Positions 33,087 through 43,587 are shown, counted from the stretch's first letter. The stretch: 64,000 nucleotides of DNA from Tsuneonella dongtanensis (GCF_001698205.1 NZ_CP016591.1:2418001-2482000); one strand, 5' to 3'. Notes: generated by a model not told the origin, from the letters alone. Translations and numbers: made by a program.

Positions 33087-34304
33087 TCAGACGGGCTGTC
33101 CGCCTTTATAGAGTGCCTGAACGCGCCCTTGCGTGGGTTGCCGATCGAACGGGGTGTTGCCCGCGCTCGCTTCCATCTTCGCGGCCGCGACGATCCACGG
33201 CCGGTCCGGGTCGATGATCGCCACGTCAGCCTCGGCGCCCGTGCGAAGCTCTCCGGCGGCCACTCCAAGGAGTTTCGCCGGATTGCGCGCCAGCAGGTCG
33301 AAGGCTCTCGGCATGTCGATAAGCCCGTCGCGAACCAGTGTCAGGGTCATCGCCAGGAGTGTCTCTGCGCCTGCCATCCCCGGCGCGGCATCGGCGAACG
33401 GCAGACGCTTGTCCTCGGGCCCGCGCGGATCGTGGCCGCTGGCGACCACGTCTATGGTGTCGTCCGCTATGGCCTCGCGCACGGCCTGGCGGTCGTCTTC
33501 GCTGCGGAGCGGAGGGGACAGGCGAGCAAAGGTCCGGAAGTCCATCGTCGCGAGGTCCGACAACATGAAATGCGCCGGGGTCACTCCCGCCGTCACCGCG
33601 ACGCCACGCGCCTTTGCGGCCCGGACGAGGTCGAGCGCACCGCGCGTCGTCACTTGCCGAAGGTGCAGCCGCGCGCCGCTCATTTCGGCGAGTGCAATGT
33701 CGCGCGCCACTGCCAGCAGTTCGGCCTCCGCGGGCGCACTCGGCAGTCCCAGCCGGGTCGCCATCTCGCCCGCTGTCGCGACCGCACTCCCGACGAGCCC
33801 GGCGTCTTCCGCATGGCTCACCACGACGAGATCGAGCATGGCCGCATATTGCAGCAGCCGCAGCATGACGCCGGAGTCGGCAATCCACCGGCGGCCCGTC
33901 GCTATCCCGCGTGCCCCTGCATCCTTCATCAAGGCGATCTCGGCGAGTTGCTCGCCCGCAAGGCCCACGGTGGCCGCGGCAAGCGGGTGGACCCACAGGT
34001 CGGGCTTGCCGCTCTTGGCGATGAAATTGACCCGCGCCGGATAATCGAGCGGCGGGTTCTGATCGGGCATCAGCGCGGCTCGGGTAATTCCGCCGAAACG
34101 GAACGCCGGCTTGTCGACGGCGTACACGCCCAGATCGACCAGGCCTGGCGCAACGATCAGCCCTTTCGCGTCGACCACCTCGTCCCCTGGCTCCGGCCCG
34201 GACAAGCCGGCCACCAGCCCGTCGGCAAGTCGAAGAGAGGACTCGCGCAAGCCCTCCGGTGTCACGACCTTTCCGCCGACTATGGTGATGGGACGCGGGT
34301 TCAT
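33087..34304 (-). CDS. pyrC: Dihydroorotase-like protein, metal site lost (PyrC')
   Basis: A 405-residue amidohydrolase-superfamily protein of the multifunctional-complex dihydroorotase type. The HxH metal motif that normally reads GLVDLHVH is here [11 protein letters not shown], with Gly59 and Tyr61 replacing both His. The late Asp-His-Ala-Pro-His block is also altered ([13 protein letters not shown]). SHAED and [12 protein letters not shown] remain. Such proteins occur next to pyrB in pseudomonads and others, where they are catalytically dead but hold the aspartate transcarbamoylase complex together. The start overlaps the pyrB stop (ATGA at 34304-34301), so stoichiometric expression is likely. 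A separate active dihydroorotase should exist elsewhere. Confidence 0.88.
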   Translation of the reverse strand: MNPRPITIVGGKVVTPEGLRESSLRLADGLVAGLSGPEPGDEVVDAKGLIVAPGLVDLGVYAVDKPAFRFGGITRAALMPDQNPPLDYPARVNFIAKSGKPDLWVHPLAAATVGLAGEQLAEIALMKDAGARGIATGRRWIADSGVMLRLLQYAAMLDLVVVSHAEDAGLVGSAVATAGEMATRLGLPSAPAEAELLAVARDIALAEMSGARLHLRQVTTRGALDLVRAAKARGVAVTAGVTPAHFMLSDLATMDFRTFARLSPPLRSEDDRQAVREAIADDTIDVVASGHDPRGPEDKRLPFADAAPGMAGAETLLAMTLTLVRDGLIDMPRAFDLLARNPAKLLGVAAGELRTGAEADVAIIDPDRPWIVAAAKMEASAGNTPFDRQPTQGRVQALYKGGQPV

Positions 34305-35347
34305 GCGCCCTTCTCCCATCCTTCTACCCCACGTCGGCGGCGGGTGAGCACCTCCAGGCAGGCCATGCGGATCGCAACGCCCATCTCGACCTGCGCTGTT
34401 ATGATCGAGCGGTCGATCGAATCGGCTACGTCGCTGTCGATCTCGACCCCGCGGTTCATCGGGCCGGGATGCATGACGATGGCATCGGGCGCCGCCTTCG
34501 CCAGTCGCTTCGCCGTCAGGCCGTACAGGTGGTGGTATTCGCGCGGGCTCGGCACGAACTGGCCGCTCATCCGCTCGGTCTGGAGCCTCAGCATCATCGC
34601 GACGTCTGTGCCATCGAGCGCCCGATCGAAGTCCGTGAAGGGCTTCGCGCCCATCGCCTCGATGTGACTGGGCATCAAGGCGGGCGGAGCACAGACCCGC
34701 ACCGTCGCGCCCATTGCCTGAAGGCAGAGGATATTCGAACGCGCAACACGGCTGTGAAGCACGTCGCCGCAGATCGTCACCGTCAGCCCGGTGAAGTCGT
34801 CTCCTGAATGCCCGCGAGCCTTGAGCGCATGGCGCAGCGCAAGGGCATCGAGCAAGGCTTGCGTGGGGTGTTCGTGCTGCCCGTCACCGGCGTTGAGCAC
34901 GGGGCAATCGACCTTGTCGGCGATCAGCGCGGTCGCTCCGCTCGACGAATGGCGGATCACGATCGCATCCGGCCGCATGGCGTTGAGGGTGATTGCGGTG
35001 TCGATCAGCGTCTCGCCCTTCTTCACCGAGCTTTGCGCCGCATGCATGTTGACGACATCGGCACCCAGCCGCTTGCCCGCGATCTCGAAGCTCAGAAGCG
35101 TGCGGGTGCTGTTCTCGAAGAACGCGTTGATGACGGTCAGGCCGGCGAGCAGGTCGCTGTGCTTGGCGGCACCGCGGTTCATCTCGACCCATTGTTCCGC
35201 CTCGTCGAGAAGGAACAGGATCTCGTGCCGTTCGAGCTTTCCGATCGCGAGCAAGTCCCGGTGCGGAAACGCGCGCGCGCCCGCTGGATAGCGGCTCGCG
35301 GAAGTCCCGCCAGCGCCGATGTTTTCCGCCGATGTCATTGAAGCCAT
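34301..35347 (-). CDS. pyrB: Aspartate carbamoyltransferase catalytic subunit
   Basis: A 348-residue transcarbamoylase: carbamoyl phosphate plus L-aspartate gives N-carbamoyl-L-aspartate, the second step of pyrimidine synthesis. The carbamoyl-phosphate motif [13 protein letters not shown] is present (about residue 75), as are [12 protein letters not shown] and the aspartate-loop MLRLQTERM. Length exceeds E. coli PyrB (311) by an N-terminal extension of about 35 residues, as in the class A ATCases that associate with PyrC'. Starts at ATG 35347 or, with better spacing from AAGGG, ATG 35338. Confidence 0.94.
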   Translation of the reverse strand: MASMTSAENIGAGGTSASRYPAGARAFPHRDLLAIGKLERHEILFLLDEAEQWVEMNRGAAKHSDLLAGLTVINAFFENSTRTLLSFEIAGKRLGADVVNMHAAQSSVKKGETLIDTAITLNAMRPDAIVIRHSSSGATALIADKVDCPVLNAGDGQHEHPTQALLDALALRHALKARGHSGDDFTGLTVTICGDVLHSRVARSNILCLQAMGATVRVCAPPALMPSHIEAMGAKPFTDFDRALDGTDVAMMLRLQTERMSGQFVPSPREYHHLYGLTAKRLAKAAPDAIVMHPGPMNRGVEIDSDVADSIDRSIITAQVEMGVAIRMACLEVLTRRRRGVEGWEKGA

Positions 35348-35449
35348 GCCCTTGGTCGAAGCGGGTATGCCGGTCAAGTGCAATCGGGTGGCAATACCGG
35401 TCCGCAATCCCTAGATCGCCACCGAAGCAATATCGGGAAATCCTCACAC

Positions 35450-37327
35450 ATGTCGTTCGCTCGCAAGGTCTGGCACCTGATTGTCGCCGTAAAGGACGGC
35501 CTCAGCCTGCTGTTCCTGCTGCTGTTTTTCGCGGCGCTCTATGCCCTGCTGACCGCCCGGCCCAACGCTTCCGCGGTGCGCGACGGCGCGCTCCTCCTGT
35601 CGCTCGACGGAGTGGTGGTCGAGGAAAAGACGGCTGTCGATCCGATCGCGATGCTGCTTTCGGGCGAAGAGCCCACCGGCGAATACGACGTCCAGGAACT
35701 CGTCCACGCGCTGGAAGAAGCGGCGACCGACGACCGGATCAAAACGGTCGTTCTCGACATGGGCGGGTTTTTTGCCGCCGGACAGGTGCATCTCGAGGAC
35801 ATCGGTGCCGCGCTCGATCGCGTGCGCGCGGCGAGAAAGCCGGTCTTGAGCTATGCCACCGTCTATAACGACGATGCGATCATGCTGGCGAGCCATGCGA
35901 GCGAAGTGTGGCTCAACCCGATGGGCGGCGCGGTCGTCCTGGGGCCCGGTGGCAACCGGCTGTACTACGGCGACCTCCTCAAGAAGCTCGACGTCAACGC
36001 GCGGGTCTACAAGGTCGGAACATACAAAAGCGCCGTTGAACCCTACATCCTCGACGGGATGTCGGAACCTGCTCGAGAAAACTACACGCAGATCTACGGG
36101 GCGCTGTGGGCCGAATGGCAGGCGCACGTCAAGAAGGCACGGCCCCAGGTCAACCTGGCCGCTTTTGCGCAGGACCCGGTATCATTCTTCACCCGCGCCG
36201 GCGGCGACGCGGCGACCGCAGCGAAGAATGCAGGACTGGTCGACAAGCTGGGCGACCGCGTCCAGTTCGGCAAGCGTGTGGCGGAAGTCGCGGGCGACGA
36301 TCCATGGGACGACAAGCCCGGAGCCTTCGCCTTCACCGAGCTCGAACCGTGGCTCGATGATCGTCCCATGGCCGAAGACGGCGATGCGATCGGCGTCGTG
36401 ACGATTGCCGGCGAAATCGTGGACGGTAACGCCGGACCGGGCGTTGCGGGGGGTAGCCGGATCGCCGAACTGCTCGACGAAGCGCTCGAGGACGATCTCA
36501 AGGGCCTCGTCGTGCGCGTGGATTCGCCGGGCGGGTCAGCGCTTGCCAGCGAAGAAATCCGCCAGGCGATCCTGCGGCACAAGGATCGCAAGATTCCCGT
36601 GGCGGTCTCGATGGCCAACGTCGCGGCAAGCGGCGGCTACTGGGTTGCGACGTCGGCCGACCGGATTTTTGCCGAGCCCGACACGGTTACCGGCTCGATC
36701 GGCATTTTCGCGGTCATCCCGACTTTCGAAAACCTCGCGGAGAAGTGGGGTGTCGGCGTCGACGGGGTGAAGACCACGCCGCTGTCGGGCCAACCCGACC
36801 TCATCGGCGGACTGCCGCCCGAAGCGGACGCACTTATGCAGGCCTACATCGAGGACGGTTACGACGATTTCATCGAGCGGGTCGCAAACGCGCGCAAGCT
36901 TTCGAAATCGAAAGTCGACGAAATCGGACAGGGGCGCGTGTGGGACGGGGGAACTGCGAGGCAGATCGGACTCGTCGACCAGTATGGCGGCCTCGACGAA
37001 GCGCTTGCGTGGGTGGCCGGTCAGGCGAAACTCGGCGAAGGCGAATGGTACGCCGAATACCTTGGCGAGGATGCTCGCACGAGCGACACATTGCTGCGCA
37101 ATCTGCTGTTCGGCGAAAAAGCCCGCCCTGCCTCCGGAACCGACCTAGTCGGTGCGTTCGCGATCCGGCGCAATGCCGCTGTTGCGCAAATGGCAGCTGA
37201 TCTCGAACGGCTGGCCGGCGTAAAGGGAATGCAGGCCTACTGCCTGGAATGCGCGCCTGTCGTCCGTAGCCAGCCGGCGCGCGCACTCGACGGCTGGCTG
37301 GCAAAGCTGATCGCTCTCATTAGTTGA
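35450..37327 (+). CDS. sppA: Signal peptide peptidase SppA, 67K type
   Basis: A 625-residue S49 peptidase with one N-terminal anchor (about 17-36, LSLLFLLLFFAALYALLTA) and two tandem S49 domains. The Lys/Ser dyad is visible: Lys about 192 in YKVGTYKSAVEP and Ser about 395 in NVAASGGYWVATSADR. It degrades signal peptides left in the membrane. Length matches the double-domain 67K form. ATG 35450 starts MSFARKVWHLIV; the longer frame overlaps the divergent pyrB gene region. Confidence 0.95.
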   Translation: MSFARKVWHLIVAVKDGLSLLFLLLFFAALYALLTARPNASAVRDGALLLSLDGVVVEEKTAVDPIAMLLSGEEPTGEYDVQELVHALEEAATDDRIKTVVLDMGGFFAAGQVHLEDIGAALDRVRAARKPVLSYATVYNDDAIMLASHASEVWLNPMGGAVVLGPGGNRLYYGDLLKKLDVNARVYKVGTYKSAVEPYILDGMSEPARENYTQIYGALWAEWQAHVKKARPQVNLAAFAQDPVSFFTRAGGDAATAAKNAGLVDKLGDRVQFGKRVAEVAGDDPWDDKPGAFAFTELEPWLDDRPMAEDGDAIGVVTIAGEIVDGNAGPGVAGGSRIAELLDEALEDDLKGLVVRVDSPGGSALASEEIRQAILRHKDRKIPVAVSMANVAASGGYWVATSADRIFAEPDTVTGSIGIFAVIPTFENLAEKWGVGVDGVKTTPLSGQPDLIGGLPPEADALMQAYIEDGYDDFIERVANARKLSKSKVDEIGQGRVWDGGTARQIGLVDQYGGLDEALAWVAGQAKLGEGEWYAEYLGEDARTSDTLLRNLLFGEKARPASGTDLVGAFAIRRNAAVAQMAADLERLAGVKGMQAYCLECAPVVRSQPARALDGWLAKLIALIS

Positions 37328-37420
37328 CCGCTACGGGATAGCCGCTTGCCAAGCTCATGAGCCGGTGGCAAAGGCGCGCCCCTGTCCACCCCACCGGACG
37401 ATGTCCGGGGGCCGCAGGAC

Positions 37421-37495
37421 GGGCGCGTAGCTCAGCGGTAGAGCACACCCTTCACACGGGTGGGGTCACAGGTTCAATCCCTGTCGCGCCCACCA
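37421..37495 (+). tRNA. tRNA-Val (anticodon CAC)
   Basis: GGGCGCG (37421-37427) pairs with CGCGCCC (37485-37491). The anticodon arm is CACCC-TTCACAC-GGGTG, giving anticodon CAC, and the T arm reads ACAGGTTCAATCCCTGT. The 3' CCA is encoded (37493-37495). An imperfect palindrome, TTGCCA...TGGCAA around GCTCATGAGC (37346-37371), lies between sppA and the tRNA. Confidence 0.97.
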
Positions 37496-37594
37496 TCTCC
37501 TGGCCGGTTGGCGCAGCGAGGACCGCGGCATGGCGGTCCGCGAAAATCGTGATATTGCAGTTTCCGAAGCGCCATTGCGCATCGGAAGACGTGC

Positions 37595-39202
37595 ATGAAC
37601 GAAAGTCGATTCACGCCCGAAACGTTTCCGCTCGATCGCGGAGAGGGCGGCTCTGGGTCGAGCCGGCTCGACCCGCGGTCGCTTGCGAAACGGCCCGACT
37701 TCGCGCTGGGTGCCGCAACGGTCCGCCCCTCGGTTCGCACGGTCGAGGGCCCCGGCGGAACAGCGACAGCCGAACCGCGGGTGATGCAGGTGCTCGTGGC
37801 GCTGGTCGACGCGAGGGGTGCGGTGCTCACCCGGGACGACCTCATTCGCCATTGCTGGAAGGGACAGGTCGTTGGCGACGACGCCATCAACCGCGCTATC
37901 GGCGAAGTGCGGCGGATCGCGCGGAGCACCGATGGCGGTTTCGGTGTCGAGACGATTCCCCGCATCGGCTATCGCCTGAGCGTCGGTGAGGCCGATGGCG
38001 CCGATGCGAAGGCCGCAGCCGCCACCGTTGAGAATGCGCCCAGCCGCTCAGTAATCACCCGTCGTGCGATCATCGCCGGGGGACTGGTCGCAGCCGCTGG
38101 AGGCGCGGGCTACTGGCTAACACGCCCTGAACCACAAGACATTTCCGCCCGCTTGATCGCCCGCAGCGAAGCCGCCCTGCACTCCGGCACTCCTGAAGGG
38201 GAAGCCAGAGCAATCGCCCTGCTCGAAAAGGCCGTGGCGTCCAACCCCGCGCATGCCGCGGCGTGGGGCCGGTTGGCGCTTACGCGTGCCCGCGTCGACG
38301 AGCACGGGATCCTCCCTGCGACAATACCGCTGACCAAGGTGAGCGAAGCGGCCGATCGTGCACTCGAGCTCGATGCGGACAATGCCGATGCGCTTTCCGC
38401 GCGCGCGGTGGCCGTCCCCTACTACGGCGACTGGATTGGAGGCGAGCGCCGCTTGCGGTCGGTGCTGGACCGTCATCCCGGGCATGTCGAAACGGTCGAT
38501 TCGTACGCCTTCTTTCTTGGCGCGGTCGGGCGCATGCGCGAGGGCGCCGAACTCAGGCAAACGATCGCGGAGACGGCGCCGCTCGATCCCAACTTTCAGT
38601 TCCGCAAGGTCTATACTCACTGGTTCATGGGTCAGACCGAGCAGGCAGACCGGACGGTGACGGGCGGTCTCAAGATGTGGCCCAGGCACAATGGCCTGTG
38701 GTTTGCGCGGTTATGGCTCCTGGCAGGGACAGGCCGCTTCGATAGAGCGTTGGCGCACATTGGCGATGCCGCTGGCAGGCCGCCATTACCGCCACCCATG
38801 GTCGCCACGTTTGCAACTGCAGTGTCAGCGGCGCAGTCCCGTGATGCGGATGCGATCGAGGCCGCGACCGCGCAGGTCATGGGCGGCGTCGGACGGAATG
38901 TCGCGTCGGTCGTGAGCGGACTGATGCTGCTCAACCTCATGGGCGCGAACGACCCGGCCTTTGCGCTTGCCGAAGCCTATTACCTGGAGGAGGGCCCCAT
39001 ACTGTCCGCCATGGATTGGCGACCGGGGCAGCCCATGGTTCCTGATCAACGTCGGCGGAAGACCAACATGCTGTTCACCCCCACCGCAGCGGGGATGCAG
39101 CGGGATGCGCGCTTCATGCCGCTGATGGAGCGGATCGGGCTGGCGAATTACTGGAGACGGTCGGGTGCAACGCCCGATTTTCTTGCAGCTAGCTCGGTCT
39201 AG
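37595..39202 (+). CDS. Membrane-anchored OmpR-type winged-helix regulator with TPR domain
   Basis: A 535-residue one-component regulator in the ToxR/CadC style. Residues about 35-130 form an OmpR/PhoB winged helix (EPRVMQVLVALVDARGAVLT and DDAINRAIGEVRRIA, then GFGVETIPRIGYRLS). A single membrane segment follows (about 154-171, AIIAGGLVAAAGGAGYWL), preceded by TRR. The rest, about 360 residues, is TPR-like and would lie in the periplasm. GGAAG precedes ATG 37595. Its stop shares CTAG with the stop of the neighbouring TonB receptor gene, suggesting but not proving that it senses the receptor's substrate. Confidence 0.85.
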   Translation: MNESRFTPETFPLDRGEGGSGSSRLDPRSLAKRPDFALGAATVRPSVRTVEGPGGTATAEPRVMQVLVALVDARGAVLTRDDLIRHCWKGQVVGDDAINRAIGEVRRIARSTDGGFGVETIPRIGYRLSVGEADGADAKAAAATVENAPSRSVITRRAIIAGGLVAAAGGAGYWLTRPEPQDISARLIARSEAALHSGTPEGEARAIALLEKAVASNPAHAAAWGRLALTRARVDEHGILPATIPLTKVSEAADRALELDADNADALSARAVAVPYYGDWIGGERRLRSVLDRHPGHVETVDSYAFFLGAVGRMREGAELRQTIAETAPLDPNFQFRKVYTHWFMGQTEQADRTVTGGLKMWPRHNGLWFARLWLLAGTGRFDRALAHIGDAAGRPPLPPPMVATFATAVSAAQSRDADAIEAATAQVMGGVGRNVASVVSGLMLLNLMGANDPAFALAEAYYLEEGPILSAMDWRPGQPMVPDQRRRKTNMLFTPTAAGMQRDARFMPLMERIGLANYWRRSGATPDFLAASSV

Positions 39203-41250
39203 AAGCGCGCCTCCAGACCTATTCCAAGTTCGCGCGGGTCCCCGGCGGTGCCGAGCCTCGAGGGAAAGATATAAGTCAGGTAGAACGTATCGAAGACGTT
39301 TCGCGCGTATGCGAATATCGTCACTGGTCCTGCATCGAGCGAACCGCGCAGGTTGACGATCGTGGATGGCTCGATGCGCAAGGCCGGAGTGTTCGCGTCG
39401 TCGCTGAAGTAGCCGCTCTGATGCGTGAGCTGCACCGAGAGGCGGAGCGGATCGACCGGGTTCCAGTCGACCATTCCGGAGGCGCTAAAGCGCGGGGCCC
39501 GCTGAAAGACCTTCCCAAGCGTGGGATCGTTCGGGAGCACCGTCTCGACGACGCGGGTCCGCAAGAGCCCGATGCCGGCGGCCAGGGACAGGCGCCGTCC
39601 TGCGCGATAACCGAGTTCCGCTTCGAGCCCCTTGCTTCGTGCCACGGGCGCATTGGCGAATTCCGGGGTATCCAAGGGATTACCGTTGGGAAGGATGATC
39701 GTGACCAGCTGCTGCCGCTGCGCATCGGCGATGTCGTTCTTGAACAGATTTGCAGCGAGGGTGCCCCTGCCTCCCGCGAAGCTCGTTCGAAAAAAGAGCT
39801 CGTAATTCCACAGGGTCTCGGGCTGAAAGCTGTCTTCTGCGAGGCGGAAGAGGCTGATCGACGTGCCTCCGGGATTGTAGGCGCGCTGCACCAGCACGCC
39901 CGCAGTTGTCCGCGGTGCCAGCTCGTAGGTCAGCGATGCCTTCGGCAACCACGCATCGAACAATCCGTCATAGTCGAGTGCTATTCCCGTCGGCGGGGCA
40001 CCGACCTGCCCCACGCGCCGCTGGCGATCGCGCTGGTATCGAATCCCGAGGGTCAGGCTCAGCGGCGGCACAGGTCGCACCGTCGCCTCGCCGAAGAGCC
40101 CGAGGCTCTCCTGCCGGTCGCGGAAACCTCCGGTGCCGATGCCCAGCCCGGTGATGTCGATCGACTGGCGCTGGCGCGTGGCAATGTAATTGACGCCTGA
40201 TATCAGTGATATTCCCGTACTCGCCTTCCAGCGCAGGATGCCCTCGGCCGAGTAGTCCGTTCCGTCCACGCGCGTCCGGCCGAGCCCGGGCAAACCGAAC
40301 CTCTGGACCACGAGATCGCCGAACGAGAACGTGGCGGTCGACAAAACGGCGCCGGCCGGCTCGTAATCCAGACGAGTGGTCACCGCATCCACATCGATGC
40401 GATGAACGCCGTTGGTCACTTGGGGGATCGCCGCGCGCCGCTCGCGGTAAGGCGGGAGCACCGCCTCGAATTGCGGGCTCTGGGCTCTTGTGTGAACGTA
40501 GGTCGTCTCTAGCCGCGCATCGGGAATGGACTTGGGCTCGAACAGCAGCTTCACGCGCGCAAGGCCGTAATCGTCACGGCGGACATCAGCGCCCGGAATG
40601 GCATCGGCAAGATCGCTTGCAGTTTTTCCCAGGCGCAGATCGCCGCTCACGCGGAAGGCAAGCTGGTCGGCAACGATCGGCCCCGACAAGGCAAGCGAGC
40701 CCTGCCGCGTCGCCTGGTCGCCGACCAGCATGCGGGCGCGGCCCTGCCAATCGTAGGTCGGGTCGAGCGTTTCGACGAAGATGGCCCCGCCGATCGCATT
40801 GCGGCCCTGTGTGGTGGTCTGCGGGCTGCGGAACACTTCGACCCGCTCGACATCCCAGAGGCCGGCGGAGGAATTGACATATTCGTAGTAGGTGCTCGGC
40901 CTGCCATCGATCTGTACCGTCACCCGTGGCCGCGTCCCCCCGAGAAATGCGAAAAGGTTGCGCAGTACTCCGGTCGAATCCTGTCCTCGGATTGCCGGAC
41001 CTTCCTCGCCCGAGCCGACTTGGACGTTGGGCGTGGCCTCGAGAATCTGGTCGAGCCGGTCGGCGCTTGATGCCTCCAGCATCTCGGCGGTTGTGACCGA
41101 CACGCTCGAAGGCGTTTCGCGGATCGGGCGGGCAACCCGTTCGCCGGTTACGATGATTTCTTCGCCGCTCTCAGGTACTTGTTCACTCGATTGGGCCGCA
41201 GCCATGGACGACGTGGCAATCGTCGAGGCGAGCAGCATCCTGGCAAGCAT
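39199..41250 (-). CDS. TonB-dependent receptor
   Basis: A 683-residue outer-membrane receptor. Signal peptide about 1-19; TonB box-like segment EEIIVTGERVARP (about 30-42); plug domain with SVSVTTAEMLEASSADRLDQ and IRGQDSTGVLRNLF; then a 22-strand barrel ending in the C-terminal Phe of ELGIGLEARF. The substrate is unknown. It is of modest size, like siderophore, cobalamin or small-peptide receptors. It lies 71 bases downstream of a serine hydrolase gene in the same direction and beside the dgcN/dgcA operon, so a D-amino-acid or peptidoglycan peptide is a reasonable guess. Confidence 0.92.
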   Translation of the reverse strand: MLARMLLASTIATSSMAAAQSSEQVPESGEEIIVTGERVARPIRETPSSVSVTTAEMLEASSADRLDQILEATPNVQVGSGEEGPAIRGQDSTGVLRNLFAFLGGTRPRVTVQIDGRPSTYYEYVNSSAGLWDVERVEVFRSPQTTTQGRNAIGGAIFVETLDPTYDWQGRARMLVGDQATRQGSLALSGPIVADQLAFRVSGDLRLGKTASDLADAIPGADVRRDDYGLARVKLLFEPKSIPDARLETTYVHTRAQSPQFEAVLPPYRERRAAIPQVTNGVHRIDVDAVTTRLDYEPAGAVLSTATFSFGDLVVQRFGLPGLGRTRVDGTDYSAEGILRWKASTGISLISGVNYIATRQRQSIDITGLGIGTGGFRDRQESLGLFGEATVRPVPPLSLTLGIRYQRDRQRRVGQVGAPPTGIALDYDGLFDAWLPKASLTYELAPRTTAGVLVQRAYNPGGTSISLFRLAEDSFQPETLWNYELFFRTSFAGGRGTLAANLFKNDIADAQRQQLVTIILPNGNPLDTPEFANAPVARSKGLEAELGYRAGRRLSLAAGIGLLRTRVVETVLPNDPTLGKVFQRAPRFSASGMVDWNPVDPLRLSVQLTHQSGYFSDDANTPALRIEPSTIVNLRGSLDAGPVTIFAYARNVFDTFYLTYIFPSRLGTAGDPRELGIGLEARF

Positions 41251-41321
41251 CCTGATCCCTCTCGATGCGGACGCACAAATTGCCGCAAACGATCATGATT
41301 TCAAGCGTGGTTGGACGACGC

Positions 41322-42548
41322 TCAGTCCTCGTGCGCGGAGGGGCGTTCCAGCGGGCCGCGGGCGAGTTCCTCCTCGATCCGCATGTAGGCCGAGTGACGG
41401 CCGGTGTCCGCATCCAGGACGTCGGTCGCAAGGTAGGCAACGCCGGTCCGGCGCTTGCGATCGATCCACAGGCCGGACTTGAGCCCATAGGCATCGCCCG
41501 CATGGCCGACCCGCTCGCGCCCGTCGCCGAATGGATCGTCGCGGCATCCCGCTTCCGGTGTCGCGAGGGTCTGCGTCGCGAGGCCATAGCGGCAGAGGAA
41601 GCCGTTCTGGTTGTCGCCGTTGCTCCCATCATAACGCCACTCGGTGGCCAGGATTTCCTTGACCGAAGTGGGCTTCAGCAGTCGCACCCCGTCGATTTTA
41701 CCTCGATTGAGCAATAGCCGGCCGACCGTCGCGAGCCCCATGACCGACACCCGTAGCCCGCCCTGCGGCGAGAACGTCGCTCCGTTGGCGCCGGGCTTCC
41801 AGCGCGACAGGTCGCACGACCCGTCGCTTGCCGGCGTGACCGGGCACTCGGGTGGCTGCCCTCGATGATCGTCCTTGGTCGGCTTGCGTTCGCGGTACTG
41901 GACCACGGCGCGCTTCGCGAAGTCGTCCGAACACGCTGCCCAATTGTAACACGCTTCGATCCCCAAGGGATCGAGCACCAGGCGGTTCATGAGCCGGTCG
42001 AACCGCTCGCCTGTCACCTTTTCCATGATCGAGGCGACCACCGGAGTATTGAAGTTCGTGTACCGGAAATAGCTGCCCGGCGCGTGCTCGGCGTCCCAGG
42101 CGCGCGGGTTTTCGAGGACACCGAACATGTCGGCATCAAAAGGCAGGACGTAATCGACCGTGTCGGTCAGGCTGGAGGTGTGGGCCAGCAGCATCCGCAG
42201 AGTGATCGGCGAATCGGGAAACGTCGGGTTGCGGAACGGGCGGCTAAGGTAGCGAGACACGTCCGCGTCCAGATCCAGCGTGCCCTGCTCGACTAGCCGC
42301 ATGACGCCGATCGCCACGACCAGCTTGCTGATCGAAGCGACCCGTGCCGGGTCTTCCACGGTCAAAGGCCTGCCGGTTGCGAGGTCTGCCACGCCGCCCG
42401 CGGCCTGGCTCGTGATACCGCCGCGATCGAACGTCACCCGCGCCCAGCCGACCGGGTCCTGTCGGGGAATTTCCTCCGCGTTCGCGGGCGCGGCGCTCAT
42501 GGCAAGGCTGACAAGGGCGATCGCGACAGGCGTGAATCGATAGAGCAT
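41322..42548 (-). CDS. Beta-lactamase-family serine hydrolase, periplasmic
   Basis: A 408-residue class C-like fold protein with signal peptide (about 1-24, ending NA|EE). The nucleophile motif SxxK is [12 protein letters not shown] (about 72-75), the YxN motif is FRYTNFN (about 162-164), and HAGDAYGL near residue 346 replaces the KTG triad (HxG), as in D-amino-peptidases and esterases of this group. Two Cys pairs occur in the middle (CYNWAAC and ECP...CDL). Family members include D-aminopeptidases, DD-peptidases and esterases; the specific reaction is unknown. It precedes a TonB receptor and is divergent from the LysR gene. Confidence 0.85.
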
Positions 42549-42622
42549 CCTGGCACGCTATCCTCTCTTGCTGCGCGATTGAAGCTTGGCCTGCCGCTTC
42601 GGCTCGGCCATCGTGGTGCGCG

Positions 42623-43519
42623 ATGAACCTGCGCCATATCGAAGTCTTCCACGCGGTCTACGTCAACGGCTCGGTCAGTGCCGCGGCGCGGATGCTGAAC
42701 GTTTCGCAGCCATCGGTTTCGAAGGTTCTGCGCCATGCCGAGTCGCTACTGGGCTTTCCGTTGTTCGATCGCACCGGCGGGCGGCTTGTGCCGACAGAAG
42801 ACGCGCATACCCTGTTCGCCGAGGTTTCCGAGATCCAGGAACGGGTCTATGCCCTGCGTGAGGCGAGCCGCAATCTCAAGCGCGGGGCGGGCACGTTGCT
42901 GCGGGTATCCGCCCTGCCCTCCATCGCGCTCGACGCCCTGCCGGTCACGGTTGCGCAGTTCATGCGCAAGCACAAGGACACCCGCTTCGATCTCCAGACC
43001 GTCCATCACGCGGACCTGCTTCGCAAGCTCTACGAGCGGGAGACCGACGTGGTCGTCGCCTATGAGGTGCCCCAGGGAGCGCCGCTTGGACGCTTCTGGC
43101 TCGGCGCGGGTGAGCTGGTTGTGCTCTACCGCGAGGAAGACATGCCCGATGCTCCTTCACGGATCGGACTGGAGGAGCTGGCCGGACGTCCGCTCGTGAG
43201 CCTTGCCGGAAGCGGACCGGTCGGCACCATATTCACCAACGAGGCCGAAAGGCTCGGCGTCGAATTGAACGAAGTCGTCTCGGCGCGCACATTCCATATC
43301 GCCACGGCGCTCGTCCGGCTTGGCGTGGGCATGACGGTGGTCGACAACTTGACCGCGCGCGCCTCGCTCGTTCCGGGGCTCGCCATGCGTCCGCTCAAGT
43401 CGCGGCTGACGTTTGACGTCAATGCGATGTACTTGCTCGAGCGTCCGCCAACCGCGCTCGCGACCGACTTCCTCAAGGCGCTGGCGCGGACTATCGACGC
43501 TCTATCCCGCCCGGCATAA
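42623..43519 (+). CDS. LysR-family transcriptional regulator (DgcR candidate)
   Basis: A 298-residue LysR regulator. The N-terminal winged helix reads LRHIEVFHAVYVNGSVSAAA then MLNVSQPSVSKVLRHAE; the effector domain (about 90-290) follows. It is encoded directly upstream of dgcN/dgcA (68 bases) and divergent from the serine hydrolase/receptor pair. D-glutamate catabolism clusters of marine proteobacteria carry a LysR regulator called DgcR at this place, so that role is inferred from context. Confidence 0.92.
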   Translation: MNLRHIEVFHAVYVNGSVSAAARMLNVSQPSVSKVLRHAESLLGFPLFDRTGGRLVPTEDAHTLFAEVSEIQERVYALREASRNLKRGAGTLLRVSALPSIALDALPVTVAQFMRKHKDTRFDLQTVHHADLLRKLYERETDVVVAYEVPQGAPLGRFWLGAGELVVLYREEDMPDAPSRIGLEELAGRPLVSLAGSGPVGTIFTNEAERLGVELNEVVSARTFHIATALVRLGVGMTVVDNLTARASLVPGLAMRPLKSRLTFDVNAMYLLERPPTALATDFLKALARTIDALSRPA

Positions 43520-43587
43520 CCGCCGTTTATGCCACTCCGCCACGGCCATATGCGAGGATTCCCGCGCCCGGAGGTTAGCAAGGACCG

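Noticed and set aside
37346-37371. Imperfect palindrome between sppA and tRNA-Val as a terminator or attachment site
   Set aside because: The two symmetric parts are off-centre by one base, there is no T run, and no integrase or tRNA 3' duplicate is nearby; kept only as a note under the tRNA.
41322-42548. True antibiotic beta-lactamase
   Set aside because: The third motif is HxG rather than KTG and the gene sits with a TonB receptor and D-amino-acid genes, so a peptidase or esterase of the same fold is more likely.
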